Below, in pieces: positions 24,579 through 34,264 of a stretch of 64,000 bases of DNA. The notes under the pieces are model-generated. The model was not told where the DNA came from, did not search any database, and saw only the letters and a list, made by a program, of their open reading frames with translations. The translations under genes and the position numbers were made by a program. The DNA is from an uncultured Pelagibacteraceae bacterium (lineage in GTDB: Bacteria; Pseudomonadota; Alphaproteobacteria; Pelagibacterales; Pelagibacteraceae), in NCBI GenBank assembly GCA_902622545.1, contig CACNQD010000002.1, forward strand, positions 1 through 64,000, written 5' to 3'. Positions within the stretch are counted from its first letter, which is position 1, and every line of letters starts with the position of its first letter.

Positions 24579-25193
24579 TCAATAGAAATTAAGAATAGTA
24601 TTTAAAACATATAAAGACAAAACAGTCATAAAAAGAATGACTAGTATATTTATATAAAACCAAGTTCTTCTATTATTTAAATATTTGGACAAATAATTTG
24701 CTAAATAACCAATAGTAAAAAAAAATAAAAAAGAAGATATCGTGGCACCTAATCCAAAATATATTTTGTTAATCAAAGCAAAATTTTTAGAGAAATTTCC
24801 TAGAAAAAAAACTGTATCTGAATAAACGTGTGGATTTAAATAAGTAAAGCCTAAGGTCTTTAATAAAATACTTTTGAAAGTTTCGTCAGTTTTGTTTGTT
24901 GAAAAATCTACATTTGAAAAACTTAATTTTATTTTAGAATAAATAAAATGTAATAAAAATAATAATAATAGAATATTTAATATAAGTTCAATTGTTTGGT
25001 TGAAGTAACTTTGAAAATATTCAAATAAGATAATACCTAAAAAAATTAAAATATAATCAGAAATTGAGCAAATTAAGCATACTAAAAAAGTATATTGTCT
25101 CTTTAAACCCTGTTCTATTACAAATACATTTTGCGCTCCAAGTGCTAAAATTAAACTTAGACCAGTAAAAAAACCAATTAATAAGTATTCCAT
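24579..25193 (-). CDS. LysE/ArgO-family amino acid exporter
   Basis: The 204-residue membrane protein has about six helices. It contains the family hallmark 'SLILALGAQNVFVIEQGLKR' in the first helices and 'LKTLGFTYLNPHVYSDTVFF' in the middle, where LysE/RhtB proteins have the NP(H/K)xxxD element. It likely exports basic amino acids or related compounds. It starts 1 base after the stop of a methyltransferase gene on the same strand, so they are probably co-transcribed. The exact substrate is unknown. Confidence 0.85.
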   Translation of the reverse strand: MEYLLIGFFTGLSLILALGAQNVFVIEQGLKRQYTFLVCLICSISDYILIFLGIILFEYFQSYFNQTIELILNILLLLFLLHFIYSKIKLSFSNVDFSTNKTDETFKSILLKTLGFTYLNPHVYSDTVFFLGNFSKNFALINKIYFGLGATISSFLFFFTIGYLANYLSKYLNNRRTWFYINILVILFMTVLSLYVLNTILNFY

Positions 25194-25194
25194 T

Positions 25195-25848
25195 CTAAAT
25201 TTTTTGATTAATAACTAATGATAATTTTCTAGGAAAACTTCCTTCATCAAAATGATCAATACTTAAATTTTTAAATCCTTTTAATAATTTTTTAATTTTT
25301 TCATCTGAAAAATAATGAACAATATATCCATCCATTTCATATAGATCTTCACCTCGATGTATACCTTTTTTATAATCTGCATCTGAATAGTTTCTAACTG
25401 TATAAATATTTAATGTACCTTTATTTAAAACTCTACAAACATCGGTATTCAAATTTTCTAATTCAGAGTTTGTAAAAGCCATACAATAAAGCATATGAGA
25501 GTAACAACCATCAAAACTATTATCTGTAAAATTTAATTTTTGTCTTAAGTCGTGTGTTTGAACTTCAATCAAATCACCTAAACCTAAACAGTTTGATTTT
25601 TTTTTAATTATTTCAACCGCAGTTGGGCTGTAATCTAATGCAGTTACTTTAATAGAATTTTTAGCGAAAAAAATCGTATCACGTCCTAGTCCTGCACCAA
25701 GTTCGATGATGTGTTTTACATTATTATTTTTAAAATTTTTTAAAGCTATTTTTGCAGAGTGACTTGGTTCAGAACCAAACATCTCAGGCTTACTTGAGAA
25801 TTTTTTTTCCCAATGCTGAGATTGTTCGATTAAAATCTTATTGTCCAA
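25195..25848 (-). CDS. Class I SAM-dependent methyltransferase
   Basis: The 217-residue protein has the SAM-binding motif I 'IIELGAGLGRDTIFFAKN', an acidic motif II ('VTALDYSP'), and 'NSFDGCYSHMLYCMAFT' as motif IV region. The N-terminus ('WEKKFSSKPEMFGSEPS') resembles small tellurite-resistance/TehB-like and thiopurine-type methyltransferases that often act on small metabolites or metalloids. It lies between a LysE exporter and a 1-Cys peroxiredoxin, all on the minus strand with 1-base gaps. The substrate cannot be named. Confidence 0.8.
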   Translation of the reverse strand: MDNKILIEQSQHWEKKFSSKPEMFGSEPSHSAKIALKNFKNNNVKHIIELGAGLGRDTIFFAKNSIKVTALDYSPTAVEIIKKKSNCLGLGDLIEVQTHDLRQKLNFTDNSFDGCYSHMLYCMAFTNSELENLNTDVCRVLNKGTLNIYTVRNYSDADYKKGIHRGEDLYEMDGYIVHYFSDEKIKKLLKGFKNLSIDHFDEGSFPRKLSLVINQKI

Positions 25849-25849
25849 C

Positions 25850-26512
25850 CTACTTCGATGGATCTGGTACTTTTCTTAAATAAGGTTTAACTGCATTCCA
25901 ACCATCAGGAAACATTTTCTTTGCTTCCTCATCTTTGACTGCTGGAACAATGATAACTTCTTCACCTTTTTTCCAATCCGCTGGTGTTGCAACTTTATGT
26001 TTTGCAGTTAATTGCATTGAGTCGATTGATCTCAATAATTCCATAAAGTTTCTTCCAGTTGCCATTGGATAAGTTAAGAACAAACCAATTCTTTTATCTG
26101 GTCTAATAATAAAAACTGTTCTAACTGTTTGGTTATCAACTGCAGTTCTACCCATTGAAGTAGTTCCTGCATCACCCTCTAACATATTATAAAGTTTTGC
26201 AATTTTTAGATCCTCATCCGCAATTATTGGATAATCAGGTTTCATTCCTGTTACATCTTTAATGTCGTCCAGCCATTTAACGTGATCTGCAACTGGATCC
26301 ACACTTAAACCAATAACTTTGACGTTTCTTTTGTCAAACTCAGGTTTCATTCTAGCTAAAGATCCAAGTTCAGTTGTACAAACTGGAGTAAAATCTTTTG
26401 GATGCGAAAATAAAACACCCCAACTATCTCCTAACCACTCGTGAAATGATATATCACCTATAGTTGTTTTAGCCTTAAAGTCAGGTGCTAAGCTATTTAT
26501 TTTTAAAGTCAT
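25850..26512 (-). CDS. 1-Cys peroxiredoxin (Prx6 type)
   Basis: The 220-residue protein has the peroxidatic motif 'HPKDFTPVCTTELGSLARM' with Cys45 and no other cysteine, which defines the 1-Cys class. The extended C-terminal domain ('LTYPMATGRNFMELLRSID', 'ADWKKGEEVIIVP') and total length match Prx6/AhpC-TSA proteins. It reduces peroxides in the cytoplasm and needs an external thiol for recycling. It heads a minus-strand run of peroxiredoxin, methyltransferase and LysE exporter, and diverges from a persulfide dioxygenase-like gene. Confidence 0.93.
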   Translation of the reverse strand: MTLKINSLAPDFKAKTTIGDISFHEWLGDSWGVLFSHPKDFTPVCTTELGSLARMKPEFDKRNVKVIGLSVDPVADHVKWLDDIKDVTGMKPDYPIIADEDLKIAKLYNMLEGDAGTTSMGRTAVDNQTVRTVFIIRPDKRIGLFLTYPMATGRNFMELLRSIDSMQLTAKHKVATPADWKKGEEVIIVPAVKDEEAKKMFPDGWNAVKPYLRKVPDPSK

Positions 26513-26587
26513 TATACTCTCCTTTTTATAAACAAATTATATGCAAGATTGATTTGCTATGCAATTTTTTATAAAGTGATCATTAAT

Positions 26588-27286
26588 ATGATATTTGAGC
26601 AATTATTTGATACTAAGTCTTCAACCTATACGTACATATTATCAAGCGGCAAAGGTAGAGAAGCTTTAATCATAGATCCAGTTTTAGAACACACAGATCA
26701 ATACATAAATTTTTTAAATAAATTAGAATTAAAATTAGTAAAAGTTATTGATACACATATTCATGCGGATCACATAACTGGTTTAAACGAATTGAGTGAA
26801 AGAACAAGTTGCACAAAAATTATGGGTGAAAATTCAAAGTCTGAGGTTGTTGATTTAAGAGTTAAGGAAGATGAAAACGTAAAAATTGATAATATTAATT
26901 TAAAAGTGATGTACACACCTGGTCACACAGATTGTTCATACAGTTATTTAATGAACGATAGAGTTTTTACAGGTGACACACTTTTAATAAATGGAACTGG
27001 AAGAACTGATTTTCAAAACGGTAATGCTAGACAACAGTACGACTCTATATTTAATAAATTATTAAAATTACCAGAAAATACGATGGTATTTCCTGCGCAT
27101 GACTATAATGGTAAAAAACATTCTACAATTGGATCAGAAAGAAAAAATAATCCAAGGTTACAAGTTAATTCTGTTGACCAATACGTCGAAATAATGAATA
27201 ACCTTAAACTTGCTAACCCAAAAATGATGGATGTAGCTGTTCCAGCTAATCTAAAGGGTTTAACTTTAAATCAAGTTAAAGCATAA
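26588..27286 (+). CDS. MBL-fold hydrolase, probable persulfide dioxygenase (ETHE1-like)
   Basis: I choose the ATG at 26588 ('MIFEQLFDTKSSTYTYILSS', 232 residues) over the in-frame ATG at 26549, because ETHE1 proteins start with this sequence. The metal motif is 'DTHIHADHITG', followed by 'YTPGHTDCSYSYLM', 'DRVFTGDTLLINGTGRTDFQ' and 'VFPAHDYNG'. The ETHE1 group is a mononuclear iron sulfur dioxygenase that turns glutathione persulfide into sulfite. Next to cysE and cysK on the same strand it suggests sulfur balance. Glyoxalase II is the less likely alternative. Confidence 0.82.
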   Translation: MIFEQLFDTKSSTYTYILSSGKGREALIIDPVLEHTDQYINFLNKLELKLVKVIDTHIHADHITGLNELSERTSCTKIMGENSKSEVVDLRVKEDENVKIDNINLKVMYTPGHTDCSYSYLMNDRVFTGDTLLINGTGRTDFQNGNARQQYDSIFNKLLKLPENTMVFPAHDYNGKKHSTIGSERKNNPRLQVNSVDQYVEIMNNLKLANPKMMDVAVPANLKGLTLNQVKA

Positions 27287-27301
27287 AAAACTGTAAACAA
27301 C

Positions 27302-27883
27302 ATGAATGAATTTTTAGATTCTATAATTAAAAGAGATCCAGCTGCTAAATCAAAGTTAAGTGTAATATTAACTTATCCTGGAGCAAAAGCTGTTTTCTTT
27401 CATCGAATTGCAAATTTTTTTGCAATTGCAAAATTTAATTTAGTTGCAAGAATAATTTCTCAGTTTTCAAGATTTTTAACAGGAATAGAAATTCATCCTA
27501 ATGCAAAGATAGGAAAAAATTTATTTATAGATCACGGCATGGGAGTTGTTATAGGTGAGACTTCTGAAATTGGTGATAATGTAACTATTTATCATATGGT
27601 TACCCTTGGTGGAATATCTCCAAGTATTAATTCAGATGATCAAAGAAATACAAAACGACATCCAACATTAATGGATAATGTTGTTGTAGGATCAGGTGCT
27701 CAGATATTAGGACCAGTTGTTGTTGGAAAAAATGCAAAAATTGGTGCAAATGCTGTTGTTACAAAAGATGTTGATGAAAACTCTGTAATGGTTGGTATAC
27801 CAGCTAAAAATGTTGGTGAAGTTTCTACACAAGATGAAAACTTTAAACCATATGGAATTACTCAAGATAGTGACAAAAATTAA
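27302..27883 (+). CDS. cysE: Serine O-acetyltransferase
   Basis: The 193-residue protein is a left-handed beta-helix acyltransferase: '[20 protein letters not shown]' (N-terminal SAT region), '[20 protein letters not shown]', then '[20 protein letters not shown]' and '[20 protein letters not shown]'. It makes O-acetylserine for cysteine synthesis. The length is on the short side, like minimal bacterial SATs. Its stop is directly followed by the cysK ATG with no spacer, so the two enzymes of the pathway are coupled. Confidence 0.93.
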   Translation: MNEFLDSIIKRDPAAKSKLSVILTYPGAKAVFFHRIANFFAIAKFNLVARIISQFSRFLTGIEIHPNAKIGKNLFIDHGMGVVIGETSEIGDNVTIYHMVTLGGISPSINSDDQRNTKRHPTLMDNVVVGSGAQILGPVVVGKNAKIGANAVVTKDVDENSVMVGIPAKNVGEVSTQDENFKPYGITQDSDKN

Positions 27884-28885
27884 ATGAATAAACCTCAAAA
27901 TAATTTTATTGAAGGTATTGGGAATACTCCTCTAGTAAAACTGAGAGCTGCATCTGAGATAACTGGATGTAATATTTATGGCAAAGCAGAATACCTAAAT
28001 CCTGGTGGTTCAGTTAAAGATAGAGCTGCACTTGCATTAATCAGAGATGCTGAAGAAAAAAAACTAATATCAAAAGGTGGAACGATAGTTGAAGGAACTG
28101 CCGGCAATACAGGAATTGGTTTATGCTTAATTGGAAATTCTATTGGATATAAAACAATTATCGTTATGAACGAAGATCAAACCCAAGAAAAAAAAGATAT
28201 GCTTAGAAATATGGGTGCTGACTTAAGGTTAGTGCCACCTAAACCTTATAAAGATAATGGTAATTTTGTAAAAGTAGCAGCAAAATTAGCTGATGACTTA
28301 AAGAGTTCTAATAACCATGGTGTAGTTTGGGCTAATCAATTCGATAATACCGCAAATTCAAAAGGTCATTATGAAACGACTGGTCCAGAAATTTGGATGC
28401 AAACAGAGGGAAAAGTAGATGGATTTGTTTGTTCATCTGGAACAGGAGGAACTATTGGGGGAGTGAGTAGTTTTCTAAAAGAAAAAAATAAAGATATAAA
28501 AATATTTTTAGCTGATCCTGATGGCTCTTCTCTTTTTGATCATATTGAAAATGGTGAATTAAAATCTTCAGGAAGCTCTATTACAGAAGGAATAGGATCA
28601 AGTAGAATAACTGCTAATTTTGCAAAAGCTAAAATTGATGGTGCTTTTAAAGTAACTGATAAAGAAGCTCTGCCAGTTCTTTATGATTTAATTCAAAATG
28701 AGGGTTTAAGTTTGGGGACTAGCTGTGCAATTAATGTAACCGGAGCGATAAAGTTAGGAAAAAGATTGGGGCCAGGGAAAACTATTGTAACAATTCTTTG
28801 TGATAGATCTGATAAATATAATTCAAAATTATTTAATAAAAAATTCTTAGAAGATAAAGGATTACCTTTTCCAGAATGGATCTGA
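27884..28885 (+). CDS. cysK: Cysteine synthase (O-acetylserine sulfhydrylase)
   Basis: The 333-residue PLP enzyme has 'GIGNTPLVKLRAASEITGC', the PLP lysine in 'NPGGSVKDRAALALI', the substrate loop 'EGTAGNTGIGLCLIG' and the phosphate-binding 'SSGTGGTIGGVS'. It converts O-acetylserine and sulfide to cysteine. The ATG follows the cysE stop immediately. The 'TAGNTG' loop, rather than 'TSGNTG', points to a CysK/cystathionine-beta-synthase-like subgroup, so a small shift in substrate is possible. Confidence 0.9.
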   Translation: MNKPQNNFIEGIGNTPLVKLRAASEITGCNIYGKAEYLNPGGSVKDRAALALIRDAEEKKLISKGGTIVEGTAGNTGIGLCLIGNSIGYKTIIVMNEDQTQEKKDMLRNMGADLRLVPPKPYKDNGNFVKVAAKLADDLKSSNNHGVVWANQFDNTANSKGHYETTGPEIWMQTEGKVDGFVCSSGTGGTIGGVSSFLKEKNKDIKIFLADPDGSSLFDHIENGELKSSGSSITEGIGSSRITANFAKAKIDGAFKVTDKEALPVLYDLIQNEGLSLGTSCAINVTGAIKLGKRLGPGKTIVTILCDRSDKYNSKLFNKKFLEDKGLPFPEWI

Positions 28886-28918
28886 TTAATTAATTTTTAG
28901 ATTAAATTATTTAAAATA

Positions 28919-31081
28919 ATGATCAAAAATAAATATATAATTTTATTATTAATTATCCTAGCTCCTTATATTTATTTAGCACCACTATCATTAGGCTTTA
29001 TCGCAATGGGTAATGATTTTGACTTAATATATTTTTCTTATAAAAAATATCTTTTTCAGTTTTTAAATGAAGGAATTTTTCCTTTTTGGTCAGCAGGAGA
29101 GTCCTCTGGTTTTACATTAATTTACAATCCATTTGCACAAGTATTTTATATACCAGGATATTTTAATTTTATATTATTAAAATTAAAAGGTACTTTTAGT
29201 CTTCATGATTATTTACTGTTTACAATATTTGGAATTTCAATTTTCAATATAGGTTTATTTTATTGGTTAAATTTTTTTAATAATAATAAAACTATAAATC
29301 TCATAGTTGTATTAGTTTGCACGTCATGTTTATTAATCACAGGTTTTGTTAAATTTCCTAATGCAGTGCACAGTTTTGCTTGGTTTCCTTATATTCTTTT
29401 AGGATTAAATTACTCTTTTTTTTATGATCATAGATTAAAGTCTTTTTGCTTAATTTTTTTTCCATTATTGTTCTTGGTGACTGCTGGCTACCCCTACTTT
29501 GTAGTCTACTTTTCACTTTTTTTAATTTTTTATTTTTTCTTTATATTATTTTATTTAATTAATTTTAATTCAAATATAATTTTTTTTGAAAAAAGATTTA
29601 TTTTAAGTTTTTTATCAAGGAATTTATTTTCTTTCGGCCTGCCTTTAGTCTTAACATTTCCATGGATAAAAGGAGTCAAGTCAACTTTAGATTTGACTAA
29701 TAATAGAAATATTCAGAATGTTAAAGATCAATTTGATTATGCAACTGAACACTCATTTAATTTTATCGATATTTTAGGAAGTTGGATATACCCAATTGCT
29801 TCAAATACAGCCGGACGGTATAATTTTGGAATTTTTGTCTCAATAGTAATTATATTTTATTTAATTTCTTATTTAATAAATAGAAATAAGAATTTAAAAG
29901 AAAATTATTTGATTTTAAGCTGTTTATTTTTTTTTGTAATCATCTCAAGTTTTGCAGCAAATAAAAGCTCTATTTTATTTAACCTAGTTTGGGAAAATTA
30001 TGATTTTATTAAAAATTTAAGGACGTGGCCAAGGATCAATATTTTATTAATTCCTATAATTGCATTACTTTTATCGTTTAGTCTAAAATATATTATTTAT
30101 GAAAACAGAATAAATGAAAATCATATAAATAAAACTAATCAAAAATTTATTATTTTTTCTATTTCTTTTCTGATCCTTTTTTCACAAATTTACTTATTTA
30201 TAAATAAATTTCAAAGTTCTTATTGGCTTGAGTGGCAAAAGAAGAGATTTGATTATGCGGGTGAAGTTCTCGGGCAACCATTTGATTATATTTTAAATTT
30301 ATATAATGGGGAGGTACATATAATTTTCACTTTAATAGTCATGACTGTAATCTTTATTTTGTTTAGTTCTAAAAATCTATTTTATAATAGAAAAAAAATT
30401 TTTTTATTTTTATTTGTTATCATAACTTATTGTGAGTTATTTGTTATTTCAAATTTGCAATGGTCATTGGATAATTGGAAAACTTCAAACACTCATTTAA
30501 GATTTGATATGAAAAAAGAATTTCAAAATCAATTGAATAATAACAGAGAGTTTAGAAAAATACATGGGAATAATTTTTTTAGAGATAGAAAATTTCAAAT
30601 TAATAATTTTATGGATTGGGGATACCAAACTCATGTAAAAATAATTAGGGAATATTATAGTCTTTATCCGTCAAATAGTATGCCTTATGATCATATAAGT
30701 CTTGATGAAATAAATAATTTTAAAAAGTTTTATGGAATAGAAAAAAACACAAAAATATTTTTATCATCAAGAATTAACCATGATAATATAAATTCATTTA
30801 TCAATGATACAGAGGAATTTAATTTAAAAAATAATTTTGATTTAAAAATAAATTGGAAAAATTATTATGGAAATTTTCTAGAAGTTAATTTAACAAGCCA
30901 AGTTGAGGGTTGGATTACTTTTGTAGACAATTGGGATCCTTATTGGAAAGCATATATTAATCAAAATGAGGTCAAAATTGAAAAGCTATTTAATTCTTAT
31001 AAATCTGTAAAATTCAATAAAGGAACTAATATAATTCAGTTTATTTATGAGCCCTTGCAATTTATAACTTTGAGTAAATAA
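28919..31081 (+). CDS. YfhO-like large integral membrane protein
   Basis: The 720-residue protein has about 12-13 transmembrane helices, starting 'KYIILLLIILAPYIYLAPLS'. The C-terminal soluble part ends 'GWITFVDNWDPYWKAYINQN', the characteristic YfhO tail. YfhO-type proteins resemble GT-C glycosyltransferases and are linked to glycosylation of lipoteichoic acid or other surface polymers. Loop 'AGESSGFTLIYNPFAQVFYI' after helix 1 is in the usual position of a GT-C active loop. The gene is 33 bases after cysK and starts a four-gene surface cluster rich in poly-T. Confidence 0.75.
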   Translation: MIKNKYIILLLIILAPYIYLAPLSLGFIAMGNDFDLIYFSYKKYLFQFLNEGIFPFWSAGESSGFTLIYNPFAQVFYIPGYFNFILLKLKGTFSLHDYLLFTIFGISIFNIGLFYWLNFFNNNKTINLIVVLVCTSCLLITGFVKFPNAVHSFAWFPYILLGLNYSFFYDHRLKSFCLIFFPLLFLVTAGYPYFVVYFSLFLIFYFFFILFYLINFNSNIIFFEKRFILSFLSRNLFSFGLPLVLTFPWIKGVKSTLDLTNNRNIQNVKDQFDYATEHSFNFIDILGSWIYPIASNTAGRYNFGIFVSIVIIFYLISYLINRNKNLKENYLILSCLFFFVIISSFAANKSSILFNLVWENYDFIKNLRTWPRINILLIPIIALLLSFSLKYIIYENRINENHINKTNQKFIIFSISFLILFSQIYLFINKFQSSYWLEWQKKRFDYAGEVLGQPFDYILNLYNGEVHIIFTLIVMTVIFILFSSKNLFYNRKKIFLFLFVIITYCELFVISNLQWSLDNWKTSNTHLRFDMKKEFQNQLNNNREFRKIHGNNFFRDRKFQINNFMDWGYQTHVKIIREYYSLYPSNSMPYDHISLDEINNFKKFYGIEKNTKIFLSSRINHDNINSFINDTEEFNLKNNFDLKINWKNYYGNFLEVNLTSQVEGWITFVDNWDPYWKAYINQNEVKIEKLFNSYKSVKFNKGTNIIQFIYEPLQFITLSK

Positions 31082-31124
31082 ATCTTTAAATTGATAATTA
31101 ATAATGTAAGAAATATTAAATTTT

Positions 31125-33533
31125 ATGAAAAATAAAACGTATTTTAACGCCGCTCTTTTATCTACAATCTACTTTTCATTAGGGATATTTATATACTTTT
31201 TAACTAATGGAAAGCCTTTTCAAAGTTTAAGTCAAAGTGGTTTCGACAAAGTTTTAGATTTTATAATAAAGGGAGAAGAATTAAGTACAATTAATTATTA
31301 CTTAGGACTAGCAGATAATAAATTTTTTTTCTTTTATTGCTCAATTTACTTTTTTTTATTAATTTTAATTTTATTTGTTAATTTTAACAAAATAATATTT
31401 TCAAAAAATAAACTTTTTAACTTTAATAACATCGAATATAAAATTGACACAAAAAGTAAGAAAAGATTATATTGTTATATTGCTTTAGCTGCTGGTTTTG
31501 GACTTTTCTTAGAATTGGCAATCATAAGAATACATTCGTCATATTTCCAATTATTTGCTTATTTTAAAAATATTAGCTTGTTATCTTGTTTTTTAGGATT
31601 AGGTATAGGTTTTTCTTTGTCCAATAAAAAGCTTACCTCACTGGGGTGGGTATTCCCATTTTTAAGTGCTCAAATAATCTTTTTATTTTTATTAAAAAAT
31701 ACTCCTATGACAGCATTTTTTCAAAACCCGATATCAGAACAGTGGGCAATGGGTCAATCAGTTGCTAAAGGTATTTATCATTTATCATTAATTTACAGTT
31801 TTTTAGTTTTAATTTTCATTTTTAATGCAATGTGTTTTGTGCCTATTGGGCAACTTGTTACAAAATTAATGTCTTACACAGACTCGTTAAGAGCTTATGG
31901 CTATAATTTAATTGGAAGTATCTTAGGAATTATTTTATTTACAATTCTATCTTTTTTTTGGACCCCACCAATAATATGGTTAAGTGTTGGTTTTATATTA
32001 TATTTACCTTTTGCTTATTTCTCAAATTTACCTAAAACATTAAGTACAATATCCTTTTTATTAATAATAATTTTCGTAAGCGCTATTGATAAATCTGATG
32101 TAAAAAATAGAGAATTTTATTCTCCTTACCAAAATATATCTGTTGAATACACTGATAATAATTCAGATATACCCTTGATAATAAAGTCAAGTCATATTTG
32201 GTTCCAATCTCCAATAAACTTTTCAACTAAATTTAATCAAAATAAAAATAAACAATGGTTTGATTTTTATAATTTTCCTTTTGAAATTTCCTCCAATAAA
32301 CCAAATAAAATTATGATAGTGGGTAGTGGAAGTGGAAATGATGTTGCTGCTGCGTTAAGGAATAATATTAACAAAATAGATGCAGTAGAGATAGATCCCG
32401 TAATAGGAAAACTTGGTTTAGAATTTCATCCAGAGAAACCTTATAGCTCAGAAAAAGTAAATTTTATTATTAATGATGCAAGGAATTCCATTAAGTATGC
32501 AAAAGAAAAGTATGACTTAATACTCTACAGCGTCTTAGACTCTCATTCAAACTTATCAGGAAAAGGTGGGATAAGACTAGACAGTTTTGTTTATACAGAG
32601 GAAGCATTCAAAGAAGCAAGAACTAAACTTAGTAAGGATGGATATTTAGTTTTAAGTTTCGCAATTTCAACTCAAGAACTAGGTATAAAAATATATAATA
32701 TGCTTAAAAAAGCTTTTGATGGAAATGAACCTATTGTATTTGGTCTCTCTAAAGAAGTTAATAAATTTGTAGACCAAAAATATATTTTTGTAATTTCTGA
32801 AGATTTAAATCAATTTAAGAATATTAATAATACAAAGTTTTATTTAACAGAAATATTTAACAATGAAAAATTGGCTAAGGAAATAAATGTATCAACTGAT
32901 GATTGGCCATTCTTTTATATGGTTAAAAAAGTATATCCGCTGTCATATTTAGTAGTTATTTTGCTGATTTTTGGATCCTCTTACCTTTTTGTAAAAAAAA
33001 CAAATAATTTAAATTTTAAAAATTTTTCACCAACATGTTTTTTTCTTGGTGCGGGTTTTATGTTAGTCGAGACTAAAGGTATTACTGAGGCTGCAAAAAT
33101 ATTTGGAGGCACTTGGGTGGTTATTAGTATTATCATTCTTTTAATTCTAACGATGGCTTTTTTAGCTAACTTAATTATTTATAAAAGAATAAAAATAAAT
33201 GAGAATTTAATTTATTTTCTATTATTGGTTTCATTGATAGTCAGTTATTATTTTACATCATTTAGAATTGAGGATTATTCTTTAAATTTGGCAAAAGTCT
33301 TAAATCCTATTTTTTTAACACTTCCTTTATTCTTTTCGGGGTTAGCATTCTCAAGTGAATTAAAAAAAATTAATTCCCCAAGTATTGCTCTTTCGTCAAA
33401 TATTTTAGGAGCACTTTTTGGTGGACTTTTAGAATACAACTCTATGTATTTTGGATTTAAATTTTTATATTTATTAGCTATCTTTGTTTACTTTATATCA
33501 TTTTTATATTCATCAAAAAAATCATTTGTTTAA
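31125..33533 (+). CDS. Membrane-fused spermidine synthase-like protein
   Basis: The 802-residue protein has an N-terminal membrane half (about seven helices to residue 315), a Rossmann domain of the polyamine aminopropyltransferase type near 390-570 ('IMIVGSGSGNDVAAALRNNI', 'DAVEIDPVIGKLG', 'VNFIINDARNSIKYAKEKYD'), and a second set of helices to the end. The acidic 'VEIDP' matches the nucleotide-binding position. Membrane-fused relatives exist in bacteria but their reaction is not settled. It sits between a YfhO-like gene and a GT2, with the next start 2 bases after its stop. Confidence 0.75.
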   Translation: MKNKTYFNAALLSTIYFSLGIFIYFLTNGKPFQSLSQSGFDKVLDFIIKGEELSTINYYLGLADNKFFFFYCSIYFFLLILILFVNFNKIIFSKNKLFNFNNIEYKIDTKSKKRLYCYIALAAGFGLFLELAIIRIHSSYFQLFAYFKNISLLSCFLGLGIGFSLSNKKLTSLGWVFPFLSAQIIFLFLLKNTPMTAFFQNPISEQWAMGQSVAKGIYHLSLIYSFLVLIFIFNAMCFVPIGQLVTKLMSYTDSLRAYGYNLIGSILGIILFTILSFFWTPPIIWLSVGFILYLPFAYFSNLPKTLSTISFLLIIIFVSAIDKSDVKNREFYSPYQNISVEYTDNNSDIPLIIKSSHIWFQSPINFSTKFNQNKNKQWFDFYNFPFEISSNKPNKIMIVGSGSGNDVAAALRNNINKIDAVEIDPVIGKLGLEFHPEKPYSSEKVNFIINDARNSIKYAKEKYDLILYSVLDSHSNLSGKGGIRLDSFVYTEEAFKEARTKLSKDGYLVLSFAISTQELGIKIYNMLKKAFDGNEPIVFGLSKEVNKFVDQKYIFVISEDLNQFKNINNTKFYLTEIFNNEKLAKEINVSTDDWPFFYMVKKVYPLSYLVVILLIFGSSYLFVKKTNNLNFKNFSPTCFFLGAGFMLVETKGITEAAKIFGGTWVVISIIILLILTMAFLANLIIYKRIKINENLIYFLLLVSLIVSYYFTSFRIEDYSLNLAKVLNPIFLTLPLFFSGLAFSSELKKINSPSIALSSNILGALFGGLLEYNSMYFGFKFLYLLAIFVYFISFLYSSKKSFV

Positions 33534-33535
33534 TA

Positions 33536-34249
33536 ATGAAAATACTAATTTTTGTACCTGCCTATAATGTAGAGAAAAAAATTTATTCAGTAATTAAAAG
33601 AATTCCAAATTCTATTTTTAATGGCAATGAAATTGATATTTTGATTATAAACGATGCTTCAACTGATAAAACGAGTGAAGAAATTGAGCGTGTTAAAAAT
33701 AATTTTCAATATACTATTAAGGTTCACAGTCCATCAAATAATCTAGGTTATGGAGGTGTGCAAAAATATGCTTTTAAATACTCTATTGAAAACAATTATG
33801 ATTATTTAATTATGCTTCACGGTGATGGACAATATGCTCCGGAGGAACTGCCAAATTTTATTGAAAGATTTAATGATGGGAAATTTGATGCAATTTTTGG
33901 ATCTAGGATGAAATCATATAAAAGTGCATTAAAAGGAGGGATGCCCTTTTATAAATTTTTAGGAAATATTGGTTTAACCTTTATTCAAAATATTATTTTA
34001 GGCTCTAAGATAAGTGAATTTCACTCTGGATATAGAACTTTCAAAGTTTCTAGTTTAAAAAAAATACAGTTTGAAGATAAGGCTGATTATTATCATTTTG
34101 ACACTGAAATAATCATCGAATTTTTAAAAAAAAAATTTAATATATTAGAAATTCATATACCAACTCATTATGGTGATGAGGTTTCGCATTTAAAGTCAAT
34201 TCCTTATGGTTTAAAGGTATTATGGACTACCATAAAATCAAAATTTTGA
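33536..34249 (+). CDS. Family 2 glycosyltransferase (dolichyl-phosphate mannosyltransferase-like)
   Basis: The 237-residue GT-A enzyme has 'IFVPAYNVEKKIYSVIKRIP', the donor motif 'ILIINDASTDKTSEEIE', the DxD-like 'IMLHGDGQYAPEELPNFIER' and 'SEFHSGYRTFKVSSL'. It has no C-terminal membrane helices, so it is a soluble or peripheral DPM1-type enzyme that would load a sugar on a polyprenyl carrier. This matches the GT-C-like YfhO protein two genes upstream, which could use the lipid-linked sugar. Confidence 0.88.
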   Translation: MKILIFVPAYNVEKKIYSVIKRIPNSIFNGNEIDILIINDASTDKTSEEIERVKNNFQYTIKVHSPSNNLGYGGVQKYAFKYSIENNYDYLIMLHGDGQYAPEELPNFIERFNDGKFDAIFGSRMKSYKSALKGGMPFYKFLGNIGLTFIQNIILGSKISEFHSGYRTFKVSSLKKIQFEDKADYYHFDTEIIIEFLKKKFNILEIHIPTHYGDEVSHLKSIPYGLKVLWTTIKSKF

Positions 34250-34264
34250 TACAAGAAATATAGA

